Origin: Plasticicumulans lactativorans
GTDB lineage: Bacteria > Pseudomonadota > Gammaproteobacteria > Competibacterales > Competibacteraceae
DNA length: 64,000 nucleotides
Direction: 5' to 3'
Assembly (NCBI RefSeq): GCF_004341245.1
Contig: NZ_SLWY01000010.1
Location: 140,464 to 204,463 of the forward strand
The notes under the pieces were generated by a model, which was given only the letters and a program-made list of their open reading frames with translations, made no database searches and was not told the origin of the DNA. This document shows positions 17,092 through 28,940 of this stretch, piece by piece (the stretch's first letter is position 1; each line of letters begins with the position of its first letter). Both the position numbers and the translations under genes were made by a program.

Positions 17092-17149
17092 CCGACGCGT
17101 GCCGCCACAGGAGCCCGCGGGCCCCCGTGGCGTTTCCGGGAGCCCCCGC

Positions 17150-18145
17150 ATGGCCATCGACACCGACGCCTGGCGCCCGAGCGCGCCGCTCGCGCACCTG
17201 CGCCTGCGCGCCGAACTGCTGAACCGCACGCGGGCCTTCTTCGCCGCCCGCGGGGTGCTCGAGGTCGACACCCCGGCGCTGTCCTGCGCCGGCGCCACCG
17301 ATCCGCACCTGGCGAGCTTCGACACCGTCTACCACGGCCCCGGCCCGCGCCACGGCCAGCGGCTGTACCTGCACACTTCGCCGGAATTCCCGATGAAGCG
17401 CCTGCTCGCCGCCGGCAGCGGCTGCATCTGGCAGCTCGCCAAGGTGTTTCGCGACGGCGAGGCGGGGCGGCGGCACAACCCCGAGTTCAGCCTGCTCGAG
17501 TGGTACCGCGTCGGCTTCGACCATCGCCGCCTGATGGACGAGGTGGCCGAGCTGGTCACCGCGCTGCTCGCCGACCGCCGCGCGCTCGGTGAACCCGAAC
17601 GCCTCAGCTATGCCGGCGCGTTCGTGCGCCACTGCGGCTTCGATCCGCATCGCGCCGGCGTGCGCACGCTGCGCGCGGTGTGTCGCGAGCGCGGCATCGA
17701 GCCGCCGCCCGGCATGCCCGAGGACGCGCGCGATCCCTGGCTCGACCTGCTGCTGACCCACCTGATCGAGCCCGAACTCGGTCGTGGTCGTCTGACCTTC
17801 GTCTACGATTATCCGGCGAGCCAGGCGGCGCTGGCGCGGCTGCGGCCCGGCGATCCGCCGCTGGGGGAGCGCTTCGAGCTGTACCTGGAAGGCGTCGAAC
17901 TCGCCAACGGCTTCCACGAACTCGGCGACGCGGACGAACAACGCGCGCGCTTCGGGGCCGAGCGCGCGGCGCGCGCCGTCGCCGGGCTGGCCGACGTGCC
18001 GGCCGACGAGGCGCTGCTGCAGGCACTGGCCGCCGGCCTGCCGGCCTGCGCGGGGGTGGCGCTCGGTTTCGACCGCCTGCTGATGCTGGCCGCCGGGGCC
18101 GGCTCGCTAGCTGCGGTGATGAGCTTCCCGATCGACCGCGCCTGA
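17150..18145 (+). CDS. epmA: EF-P--(R)-beta-lysine ligase EpmA
   Basis: A 331-residue class II lysyl-tRNA synthetase-like catalytic domain without the anticodon-binding domain. Motif 2 is KVFRDGEAGRRHNPEFSLLEWY, given here as KVFRDGEAGRRH plus NPEFSLLEW, and motif 3 is GVALGFDRLLML. It activates beta-lysine and transfers it to EF-P Lys34. An in-frame start at 17099 would add 17 residues, but the ATG at 17150 follows GGGAG and matches the family length. Confidence 0.95.
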   Translation: MAIDTDAWRPSAPLAHLRLRAELLNRTRAFFAARGVLEVDTPALSCAGATDPHLASFDTVYHGPGPRHGQRLYLHTSPEFPMKRLLAAGSGCIWQLAKVFRDGEAGRRHNPEFSLLEWYRVGFDHRRLMDEVAELVTALLADRRALGEPERLSYAGAFVRHCGFDPHRAGVRTLRAVCRERGIEPPPGMPEDARDPWLDLLLTHLIEPELGRGRLTFVYDYPASQAALARLRPGDPPLGERFELYLEGVELANGFHELGDADEQRARFGAERAARAVAGLADVPADEALLQALAAGLPACAGVALGFDRLLMLAAGAGSLAAVMSFPIDRA

Positions 18146-18196
18146 GCACCGCTGCCGCCGCGCCGACGGCGGTCCGGGCCGCCCGGTGGGCGATCT

Positions 18197-18214
18197 TGTT
18201 TAACGAATTAAACA
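18197..18214. promoter_or_regulatory. Palindromic operator site 1
   Basis: TGTTTAACGAATTAAACA is a perfect 7-4-7 palindrome in the leader of the hydrolase/C45/ATP-grasp cluster. It is strikingly AT-rich for this genome. Confidence 0.6.
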
Positions 18215-18337
18215 TGGGTATGGTGAATCGATCGCGTTGGCAGTCGCCGGTGCCGCCCGTTGTGGTAACGATCGCCCCAGAATAGCGGCACGAATGCTGC
18301 TAGCGGAGGGGCGTGTTTGGCGTTCTGTTGCGCGGAG

Positions 18338-18355
18338 TGTTTAACCTTTTCAACA
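18338..18355. promoter_or_regulatory. Palindromic operator site 2
   Basis: TGTTTAACCTTTTCAACA shares the TGTTTAA half with site 1 and has one mismatch in the other half. It lies 54 bp before the first gene of the cluster. The two sites, 141 bp apart centre to centre, suggest one regulator. Confidence 0.55.
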
Positions 18356-18408
18356 CTAGATCGCCGCTCCGGATCACCGGCCAGCGGCTGCCCAGGAGCC
18401 TCCCGCCG

Positions 18409-19308
18409 ATGACCCCGTTCGCGATTGCCGGCATCCAGATGCACATCGCCGCCCACAACAACATCGACGCCATCCGTCACCGGGTCGATTTGCTGATGCA
18501 CCTGTATCCCTGGGTGCAGATGATCGTGCTGAGCGAACTCGCGCCGTTCGGTCCGCTGCTCGAACACGCCCAGGAACTGCCCGGCCCGGCCGAGGAGCCG
18601 TTCCAGGCGCTCGCGCGCAAGCACCGCGTGTGGATGTGTACCGGCTCGATGTTCGAACGCTGCGAGGGGGCGATCTACAACACCTCCTCGGTGATCAACC
18701 CCGACGGCGAGGTGGTCGGGCGCCACCGCAAGGTGTTCCCGTTCTTTCCGTTCGAATCCGGCGTCACCCCGGGCGAAGACTTCCTGCTCTTCGACGTGCC
18801 CGACGTCGGCCGCTTCGCGGTGCTGATCTGCTTCGACATGTGGTTCCCCGAGACCACGCGCACCGTCACCGCGATGGGCGCCGAGGTGATCCTGCACCCG
18901 GTGCTCACCCATACCATCGACCGCGACGTCGAACTGTCGATGGCGCAGGCCAATGCGGCGATGTTCCAGTGCTACGTGTTCGACATCAACGGCCTCGGCG
19001 CCGGCGGCAACGGCCAGTCCTGCGTCGTCGACCCGAGCGGGCGCTACCTGCACAAGTCGCTGACCAACGAGGAGTTCATCCCGATCGAGATCGACCTCGA
19101 CGTGGTCCGCCGGCAGCGCGAGACCGGCATGCGTGGGCTCGGCCAGACGCTGAAGAGCTTCCGCGACCGGCGCGTCGACCTCACCGTCTACGATCGCAAC
19201 CGCTGGAACCACCCCTACCTCGACACCCTCGGCAAGCTGGTCAAGCCCTGCCAGGGCTCGGTCGCCGCCGCCGGCACGCCGGGACTCAGGAACAAGGGCG
19301 AGGCGTGA
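18409..19308 (+). CDS. Nitrilase-superfamily carbon-nitrogen hydrolase
   Basis: A 299-residue protein with the nitrilase-fold triad Glu43 (LSELAPFG), Lys108 (GRHRKVFPF) and Cys141 (LICFDMWFPE). It should hydrolyse or transfer the acyl part of an amide-type C-N bond, but the substrate branch (carbamoylase, amidase, N-acyltransferase) is not evident. AGGAG lies 11 nt before the ATG; the longer frame start at 18313 would run through operator site 2. The next gene begins at most a few bases after the stop, so the three-gene cluster is probably one operon. Confidence 0.85.
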   Translation: MTPFAIAGIQMHIAAHNNIDAIRHRVDLLMHLYPWVQMIVLSELAPFGPLLEHAQELPGPAEEPFQALARKHRVWMCTGSMFERCEGAIYNTSSVINPDGEVVGRHRKVFPFFPFESGVTPGEDFLLFDVPDVGRFAVLICFDMWFPETTRTVTAMGAEVILHPVLTHTIDRDVELSMAQANAAMFQCYVFDINGLGAGGNGQSCVVDPSGRYLHKSLTNEEFIPIEIDLDVVRRQRETGMRGLGQTLKSFRDRRVDLTVYDRNRWNHPYLDTLGKLVKPCQGSVAAAGTPGLRNKGEA

Positions 19309-19309
19309 G

Positions 19310-20362
19310 GTGGGCGGGCACGGCGCGGGGGGGCGGTCGGTGGGTTCGGCCGACGACGTGTACCTGACGTTCCGGGCCATCGCCGAGGACCAGCCCGGTC
19401 CCAAGTTGCGGGCGCAGTTCGAGCGCTGCTGGCCGTCGTACCGTGAATGGTTCCTGCGCGAGGGCGAGGCGGTGCGTCCCTCGTACGCCGTCTGCCTGCG
19501 CATGCTGCGCACCCACATGCCCGAGCTGGTGCCGGTGTACGAACGGCTGATCGGGGCCGTCGACGGCGACGACCAGATGGCGCGCTTCCTGTCGCTGTAC
19601 AGCCCGACGCCCTTCCTCGCCGCCTGCTCGCAGGCGATGTGGACGCGCGGCGCGCGCCCGGCGCTGCTGCGCAACTACGACTACCGTTCGCACCTGCTCG
19701 ACGGCGTGATCCTCAAGACCCGCTACACCGGCACGCGCGTGATCGCGATGGCCGACTGCAGCTGGGGCGCGCTCGACGGCATCAACGAGCACGGGCTCGC
19801 GGTGTCGCTGGCCTTCGGCGGCCGGCGGCCGGTGGGGCCGGGCTTTGGTATCGCGCTGATCGTCCGCTACCTGCTCGAGACCTGTACCACCACGCGCGAG
19901 GCCGCCGCCGTGCTCAGGCGCGTGCCGGTGCAGATGGCCTACAACGTCGCCGTGCTCGACCGCGAGGCGCGTCACCTGACCGCCTTCATCGCGCCCGACC
20001 GCGAGCCGGTGGTCACCGCCGCGCAGGTCTCGACCAACCGCCAGGGGGCGATCGACTGGCCCGAGCATGCGCGCATCTGGGCCACCGTCGAACGCGAGCA
20101 GGCGCTGGTGCACTGCGTCGCCGACGGCCAGGGATCGCTCGACCAGCTCACCCGTGCCTTCCTGATGCCGCCGGTGTACCGCGCCACGCACGCCGGCGGC
20201 TGGGGCACGCTGTACACCTCGCGCTACCTGCCGCGCGAGGGTGCGATGGAATGCCTGTGGCCGGACCGTTCCTGGCGGCTCGGCTTCGACGACTTCGTCG
20301 AGGGCGAGCAGCACGTGCGCTACGTCGTGCGCGCGGCCGCACACCCGGCGGGCCCTGCATGA
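19310..20362 (+). CDS. C45-type Ntn-hydrolase / acyltransferase-like protein
   Basis: A 350-residue protein resembling acyl-CoA:6-aminopenicillanate acyltransferase and linear amide hydrolases. Cys106 (FLAACSQA) is the likely nucleophile, followed by LLRNYDY and GINEHGLAVSLAFGG, features of the fold. Classical members release the Cys by self-cleavage; about 105 residues precede it here, a long propeptide-like region. Start is a GTG at 19310, with an in-frame GTG at 19340 possible. It sits between a nitrilase-type enzyme and an ATP-grasp ligase, indicating amide chemistry on a shared small molecule. Confidence 0.8.
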   Translation: MGGHGAGGRSVGSADDVYLTFRAIAEDQPGPKLRAQFERCWPSYREWFLREGEAVRPSYAVCLRMLRTHMPELVPVYERLIGAVDGDDQMARFLSLYSPTPFLAACSQAMWTRGARPALLRNYDYRSHLLDGVILKTRYTGTRVIAMADCSWGALDGINEHGLAVSLAFGGRRPVGPGFGIALIVRYLLETCTTTREAAAVLRRVPVQMAYNVAVLDREARHLTAFIAPDREPVVTAAQVSTNRQGAIDWPEHARIWATVEREQALVHCVADGQGSLDQLTRAFLMPPVYRATHAGGWGTLYTSRYLPREGAMECLWPDRSWRLGFDDFVEGEQHVRYVVRAAAHPAGPA

Positions 20363-20445
20363 ATCATCCTAGCTGGCCGTGGCTGCACCGCCTGCTCAGC
20401 GCGGTGCGGCGACTGTTCCGACCACAACAGCCACCCGGAGGACCC

Positions 20446-21900
20446 ATGAATACCGCCGCGCGCCCGTCGCTGAACGGGCTGTCCGAGATCTTCTCGTTCT
20501 TCCGTACCAACACGACGCCGATCTACTTCGTCTCGCCGGTGCCCTTCAGCCTGCTCGGCATCGACCGCTGGGTGAAGAACATCGAGTTCATCAACTACTT
20601 CGACTCCTTCGACCGGCACCACCCGCGCTGCTTCGTGCCGCACCTGTCGGGCTGGCGCGACTTCATGTCGATGGAGGAGGTCGGCAACTTCCTGCTCGGC
20701 CACAAGGAGGTCGTCGACCACATCAAGGCGACCGGCCCCGGCAAGGTCATGCTGGTGATGTTCGACGAGGAGAGCGAGCAGCTGGTGCGCGAACTCGGCT
20801 GCGAGATGGCGCTGCCCCCCGACGTGCTGCGCCGGCGCATCGACTCGAAGATCGAGACCACCCGGCTCGGCAACGAGGCCGGCGTCGCCAGCGCCCCCAA
20901 CACCATGGGCCGCGCGAAGACCTACGCCGAGCTGCTCACGCTCGCGCAGGGCGCGAACCTCGGTACCGACCTGGTGGTGCAGACCCCCTACGGCGACTCC
21001 GGCCGCACCACGTTCTTCGTCAAGAGCGAGGCCGACTGGGAGAAGTACGCCGACAAGATGGAGGACGAGGAACTCAAGGTCATGCGCTACATCCGGCACA
21101 TGCCCGGCACCCTCGAGGCCTGCGCCACCCGCCACGGCACCCTGGTCGGGCCGATGATGATGGACATCACCGGCTTCGAGGAGCTCACGCCGTACAAGGG
21201 TGGCTGGTGCGGCAACGACGTCTTCCCCGGCGCGCTGCCGCCGGAGCGCCGCGACAAGGTGCGCAAGATGGCGCAGGCGCTCGGCGACCGGCTGTGGAAG
21301 GAAGGCTACAAGGGTGTGTTCTGCGTCGACTTCCTGATCGACACCGACACCGGCGAGGTCTACCTCGGTGAGCTCAACCCGCGCATCAGCGGCGCCTCCC
21401 CGCCGACCAACCTGATCACCTCGATGTACGGCGGCGTGCCGCTGTTCCTGTTCCACCTGCTCGAGTTCATGGACGTCGACTACACCATCGACCTCGATGC
21501 GGTGCAGGCGCGCTGGGTCGAGTTCGACACCTGGAGCCAGCTGGTGCTGAAGCAGAGCGAGGACAAGGTCGAGCTGATCACCCGTGCGCCGGCCTCGGGC
21601 ATCTGGAAGCTGAACCCCGATGGCAGCATCCGCTTCGACCGCTTCGCCACCGACTTCACCGAGGTGGTCGGCGAGGACGAAGGCTTCTACATGCGCGTCT
21701 ACGGCGCCGCCGAGTACCGCTACAAGGGCGCCGACATGGGCATCCTGTTCACCCGCGGGCGCATGCAGACCGACGACCGCGAACTGACCGAGCGCGCGAA
21801 GATCTGGGCCAGGGGCATCCTCGCGCAGTTCGAGGGCGTGCCGCCGGCGCCGCACGTGCCGGTGGTCCCGCCCGACCCGTTCGAGGGCAAGATGTTCTGA
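20446..21900 (+). CDS. ATP-grasp ligase (biotin carboxylase-like)
   Basis: A 484-residue protein with ATP-grasp features: a glycine loop region (VVQTPYGDSGRTTFFV), central strands (VMRYIRHMPG) and the Mg-binding end ELNPRISGASPP. It should form an amide or carboxy-phosphate intermediate, but lacks the partner domains of true biotin carboxylases. GGAGG lies 4 nt before this ATG. An in-frame ATG at 20359 overlaps the C45 stop (ATGA) and would add 29 basic, Pro-rich residues; both are plausible. Last gene of the cluster. Confidence 0.82.
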   Translation: MNTAARPSLNGLSEIFSFFRTNTTPIYFVSPVPFSLLGIDRWVKNIEFINYFDSFDRHHPRCFVPHLSGWRDFMSMEEVGNFLLGHKEVVDHIKATGPGKVMLVMFDEESEQLVRELGCEMALPPDVLRRRIDSKIETTRLGNEAGVASAPNTMGRAKTYAELLTLAQGANLGTDLVVQTPYGDSGRTTFFVKSEADWEKYADKMEDEELKVMRYIRHMPGTLEACATRHGTLVGPMMMDITGFEELTPYKGGWCGNDVFPGALPPERRDKVRKMAQALGDRLWKEGYKGVFCVDFLIDTDTGEVYLGELNPRISGASPPTNLITSMYGGVPLFLFHLLEFMDVDYTIDLDAVQARWVEFDTWSQLVLKQSEDKVELITRAPASGIWKLNPDGSIRFDRFATDFTEVVGEDEGFYMRVYGAAEYRYKGADMGILFTRGRMQTDDRELTERAKIWARGILAQFEGVPPAPHVPVVPPDPFEGKMF

Positions 21901-22024
21901 TGTTCCCGGCCCCCGCCCCGTGCGGGGGTCGTGCTTTTCGGGGGGAGCGGCACGGGCGCCGTGTGCAGGATATTGAACACCTCGCGCCAGCGGCTGCAGC
22001 GCCCGGGCGGGAGGCTGTGAAAAG

Positions 22025-22050
22025 ACCAGGCGGCCTTGCGGCCGCCTGGT
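22025..22050 (-). terminator. Terminator of the fumarase gene
   Basis: ACCAGGCGGCC-TTGC-GGCCGCCTGGT, a perfect 11-bp stem. On the minus strand it is followed by TCTTTT. It may also stop transcription from the ATP-grasp cluster. Confidence 0.75.
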
Positions 22051-22083
22051 CGGGGAGGGTAGGGGCCTGGCCGCTACCCGTGC

Positions 22084-23598
22084 TCAGGCGCTCACGACCG
22101 GGATCTTGCCGATCTTCGCCTGCCATTCCCGCGGCCCGCTCTGGTGCACCGAGCTGCCCCTGGAATCGACTGCGACCATCACCGGCATGTCCTGCACCTC
22201 GAACTCGTAGATCGCTTCCATGCCGATGTCCTCGAAGGCGAGCACCTTCGACTTGCGGATCGCCTTGGAGACGAGGTAGGCCGCGCCGCCGACGGCGATC
22301 AGCGACACCGCCTTGTTGTCGCGGATCGCCTCAATCGCCACCGGGCCGCGCTCGGCCTTGCCGATCATGCCGAGCAGGCCGGTGGCTTCGAGCATCTGCC
22401 GGGTGAACTTGTCCATGCGCGTGGCGGTGGTCGGGCCGGCCGGGCCGACGATCTCGTCACGCACCGGGTCGACCGGGCCGACGTAGTAGATGAAGCGGTT
22501 GTTGAAGTCGACCGGCAGCGCCTCGCCGCGGTTCAGCATGTCGACCATGCGCTTGTGCGCGGCATCGCGCCCGGTCAGCAGCTTGCCGGACAGCAGCAGC
22601 ACCTCGCCCGGCTGCCAGGCCTGCACGTCCTCGCGGGTGATGCTGTCGAGGTCGACGCGCCGGCCCTTGCTGGCGTCGTAGGTGATCTGCGGCCAGTCGT
22701 CGAGCGAGGGCGGGGTCAGCACCGCCGGGCCGCTGCCGTCGAGGTGGAAGTGGGCGTGGCGGGTGGCGGCGCAGTTCGGGATCATCGCCACCGGCAGGTT
22801 GGCGGCGTGGGTCGGGTAGTCGAGCACCTTGACGTCGAGCACGGTGGTGAGGCCGCCCAGCCCCTGCGCGCCGATGCCGAGCGCGTTGACCTTCTCGTAG
22901 AGTTCGAGGCGCAGTTCCTCGGCGCGGTTCGACGGGCCGCGCGCGATCAGCTCCTGGATGTCGACCGGCGCCATGATCGCTTCCTTGGCGAGCAGCATGG
23001 CCTTCTCCGGCGTGCCGCCGATGCCGATGCCGAGGATGCCCGGCGGGCACCAGCCGGCGCCCATCGTCGGCACGGTCTTCAGCACCCAGTCGACCAGGCT
23101 GTCGGAGGGATTCAGCATCGCGAACTTCGACTTCGCCTCGGAGCCGCCGCCCTTGGCCGCGCAGATCACCTCGACGTGGTGGCCGGGGACGATCTCGTAG
23201 TGCACCACCGCCGGGGTGTTGTCCTTGGAGTTCTGGCGCTTGCCGGCGGGGTCGAGCAGCACCGAGGCGCGCAGCTTGTTGTCGGGGTCGAGGTAGGCGC
23301 GGCGCACACCCTCGTTGACCATCTCCTGCAGGCTCAGCGTGGCGTCCCAGCGGACGTCCATGCCGACCTTGAGGAACACCACGGCGATGCCGGTGTCCTG
23401 GCAGATCGGCCGGTGCCCCTCGGCGCACATGCGGCTGTTGATCAGGATCTGTGCGATGGCGTCCTTCGCCGCCGGGCTTTCCTCGCGCTCGTAGGCCGCC
23501 GCCAGCGCCTTGATGTAGTCGACCGGGTGGTAGTAGCTGATGTACTGGAAGGCGTCGGCGACCGACTGGATGAAGTCTTCTTGGCGGATCGTGGTCAT
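22084..23598 (-). CDS. fumA: Class I fumarate hydratase (4Fe-4S)
   Basis: A 504-residue two-part enzyme. The N-terminal alpha part has the cluster cysteine regions (PICQDTGIAVVF, GAGWCPPGILGIGIGG, IPNCAATRHAHFHL). The C-terminal beta part has GPTTATRMDKF and ends with DSRGSSVHQSGPREW. It hydrates fumarate to malate. Position fits the island: aspartase makes fumarate, this enzyme makes malate, and the divergent maeB decarboxylates it. The fumA/fumB distinction cannot be made. Confidence 0.95.
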   Translation of the reverse strand: MTTIRQEDFIQSVADAFQYISYYHPVDYIKALAAAYEREESPAAKDAIAQILINSRMCAEGHRPICQDTGIAVVFLKVGMDVRWDATLSLQEMVNEGVRRAYLDPDNKLRASVLLDPAGKRQNSKDNTPAVVHYEIVPGHHVEVICAAKGGGSEAKSKFAMLNPSDSLVDWVLKTVPTMGAGWCPPGILGIGIGGTPEKAMLLAKEAIMAPVDIQELIARGPSNRAEELRLELYEKVNALGIGAQGLGGLTTVLDVKVLDYPTHAANLPVAMIPNCAATRHAHFHLDGSGPAVLTPPSLDDWPQITYDASKGRRVDLDSITREDVQAWQPGEVLLLSGKLLTGRDAAHKRMVDMLNRGEALPVDFNNRFIYYVGPVDPVRDEIVGPAGPTTATRMDKFTRQMLEATGLLGMIGKAERGPVAIEAIRDNKAVSLIAVGGAAYLVSKAIRKSKVLAFEDIGMEAIYEFEVQDMPVMVAVDSRGSSVHQSGPREWQAKIGKIPVVSA

Positions 23599-23696
23599 CG
23601 TGCGTGGGCTCCGGGCGAGGTGGCCGTGGCTGGCGGGAAAGCCGCGGAATAGTAACAGGAAGCCGCCGGCAGCGGCCGCCCGGGCGGTAGCCGTCC

Positions 23697-23756
23697 TGTA
23701 GTGGGCTACGCATGGACTACAAAGCCCGGCGTGCGTCGCGCGGGCGAACTTATACT
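23697..23756 (+). promoter_or_regulatory. Candidate control region of the first maeB
   Basis: An inverted repeat TGTAGT-N13-ACTACA (23697-23721) is followed by a good -10 hexamer TATACT (23751-23756) without a convincing -35. It lies between divergent fumarase and maeB. Confidence 0.35.
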
Positions 23757-23891
23757 GACGATCGGCGGTCCCGTGCGGGCCGCCCAGGGTGGCAGCGCGA
23801 CGCGGGCGATGCTTCGGACCCCGCCCGGCCCCAGGGGCCGGCACTCGCAACAGAAATGCCCACCAACACGAACAGAGCCGAGGAAGCATCG

Positions 23892-26201
<2,310 letters not shown>

Positions 26202-26231
26202 GTGCGCTTCCCCGCACCGGTGTAGCCCCCG

Positions 26232-26259
26232 GCGAGGGCGACCGCGAGGTCGCCCTCGC
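26232..26259 (+). terminator. Rho-independent terminator of maeB copy 1
   Basis: GCGAGGGCGACC-GCGA-GGTCGCCCTCGC, a perfect 12-bp stem followed by GCTTTTG. Confidence 0.8.
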
Positions 26260-26295
26260 GCTTTTGTCCGCCGTGCCGATACAGGAGTGGATGTC

Positions 26296-27189
26296 GTGGA
26301 GCTCAAATGGCTGGAGGATTTTCTCAGCCTGGCCGAAACCCGCAGTTTCTCGCGCTCGGCCGAGGTGCGTTACGTCACGCAGTCGACCTTCAGCCGGCGC
26401 ATCAAGGCGCTGGAGCTGTGGATCGGCGTGCCGCTGGTCGATCGCAGTTCCTACCCGACCACGCTGACCCCGGCCGGCGCGGCCTTCCGCGACACCGCCG
26501 AGGAAGCCTTGCGCGTGCTCTACGAGATGCGCGACGAGCTGCGCGGCAAGCAGCGCACCAATCGCGACGCGGTGACCTTCTACGCGCTGCACGCGCTGAC
26601 GGTGACCTTCTTCCCGAAGTGGCTGAGCGCCTGCGTGGCCCGCATCGGGCGCTTCGATTCGCGCCTGGTGCCCGACAACCCCCACAACTGCGTGCGTGCG
26701 CTGTTCGAGGGCAGCGCCGACTTCGTGCTGAGCTACGCGCACCCGTCGATCCCGCTGCTGCTCGACCCCGGGCGCTACCCCTCGGTGCACCTGGCGAGCG
26801 AGCGTTTCTTCGCGATCAGCGCACCGGATGCACGCGGCGAACCGCGCTACCGGCTGCCGGGCTCGCGCCGCGCGCCGCTGCCGTACCTGGCGTACTCGCC
26901 GAACACCTTCCTCGGCCAGGCGGTCGAGTTCATCGTCGGCCAGCAGGCCGAGCCGCCGCACCTGCGCTGCTGCTTCGAGAACCCGATGGCCGACGCGCTG
27001 AAGGCGATGGCGGTCGAGGGGCACGGCATCGCCTGGATGCCGGAGAACCTGATCGCCGAGGAACTGCAGCAGGGGCTGCTGGTGCCCGCCGGCGACGCCG
27101 GCTTCGCCACCGGGCTCGACGTGCGCCTGTACCGCGCCCTCGGTGGCGAGCGCAGCATCGTCGACACCATCTGGTCGAACCTCGGCTGA
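26296..27189 (+). CDS. LysR-family transcriptional regulator
   Basis: The 297-residue protein has an N-terminal winged HTH (LEDFLSLAETRSFSRSAEVR, QSTFSRRIKALE, TLTPAGAAF) and a LysR effector-binding domain. The start is a GTG 8 nt after AGGAG (26283-26287). It is encoded in the same direction directly before aspA and behind maeB copy 1, so it may regulate the aspartate/asparagine genes. The motif-rich gap at 27218-27272 is a plausible target. The inducer is unknown. Confidence 0.88.
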   Translation: MELKWLEDFLSLAETRSFSRSAEVRYVTQSTFSRRIKALELWIGVPLVDRSSYPTTLTPAGAAFRDTAEEALRVLYEMRDELRGKQRTNRDAVTFYALHALTVTFFPKWLSACVARIGRFDSRLVPDNPHNCVRALFEGSADFVLSYAHPSIPLLLDPGRYPSVHLASERFFAISAPDARGEPRYRLPGSRRAPLPYLAYSPNTFLGQAVEFIVGQQAEPPHLRCCFENPMADALKAMAVEGHGIAWMPENLIAEELQQGLLVPAGDAGFATGLDVRLYRALGGERSIVDTIWSNLG

Positions 27190-27217
27190 TCCCGCCGCGG
27201 CGTACAACCGTAACTTT

Positions 27218-27272
27218 ATGCATGACATGCATGGGCGCATCCGTGCTCCGCATGCTATGCACGCGACGCATG
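27218..27272. promoter_or_regulatory. GCAT-rich repeat cluster upstream of aspA
   Basis: ATGCAT-GAC-ATGCAT (27218-27232) is followed by further GCAT/ATGC elements (GCATCC, CGCATGCTATGCAC, GCATGG) within 55 bp. The dyad layout suits a LysR-type or other dimeric regulator; no -35/-10 pair is clear. Confidence 0.4.
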
Positions 27273-27409
27273 GGGCCGCGCTGATTTCTCATTGGACCGC
27301 GCAGCGCTGTAACTCGAATATGCACGCACCCGCCGGATCGCCCTCGCAGCCGCGAACAAGGGAAATCGCCGGGCCCATGCCACTGCATCTTTCGAGGAAC
27401 AGACGAGAA

Positions 27410-28828
<1,419 letters not shown>

Positions 28829-28940
28829 GTCCCCAGCACTCCAAGCGTTTCACCCCCGACCCGGCGCGACCCGCGCGCGCCGGTAGGGTCTGTTCGTGCC
28901 CGTTTCGCCCAAATAAAGAGTCCTGAGAGGAGAACCGACC

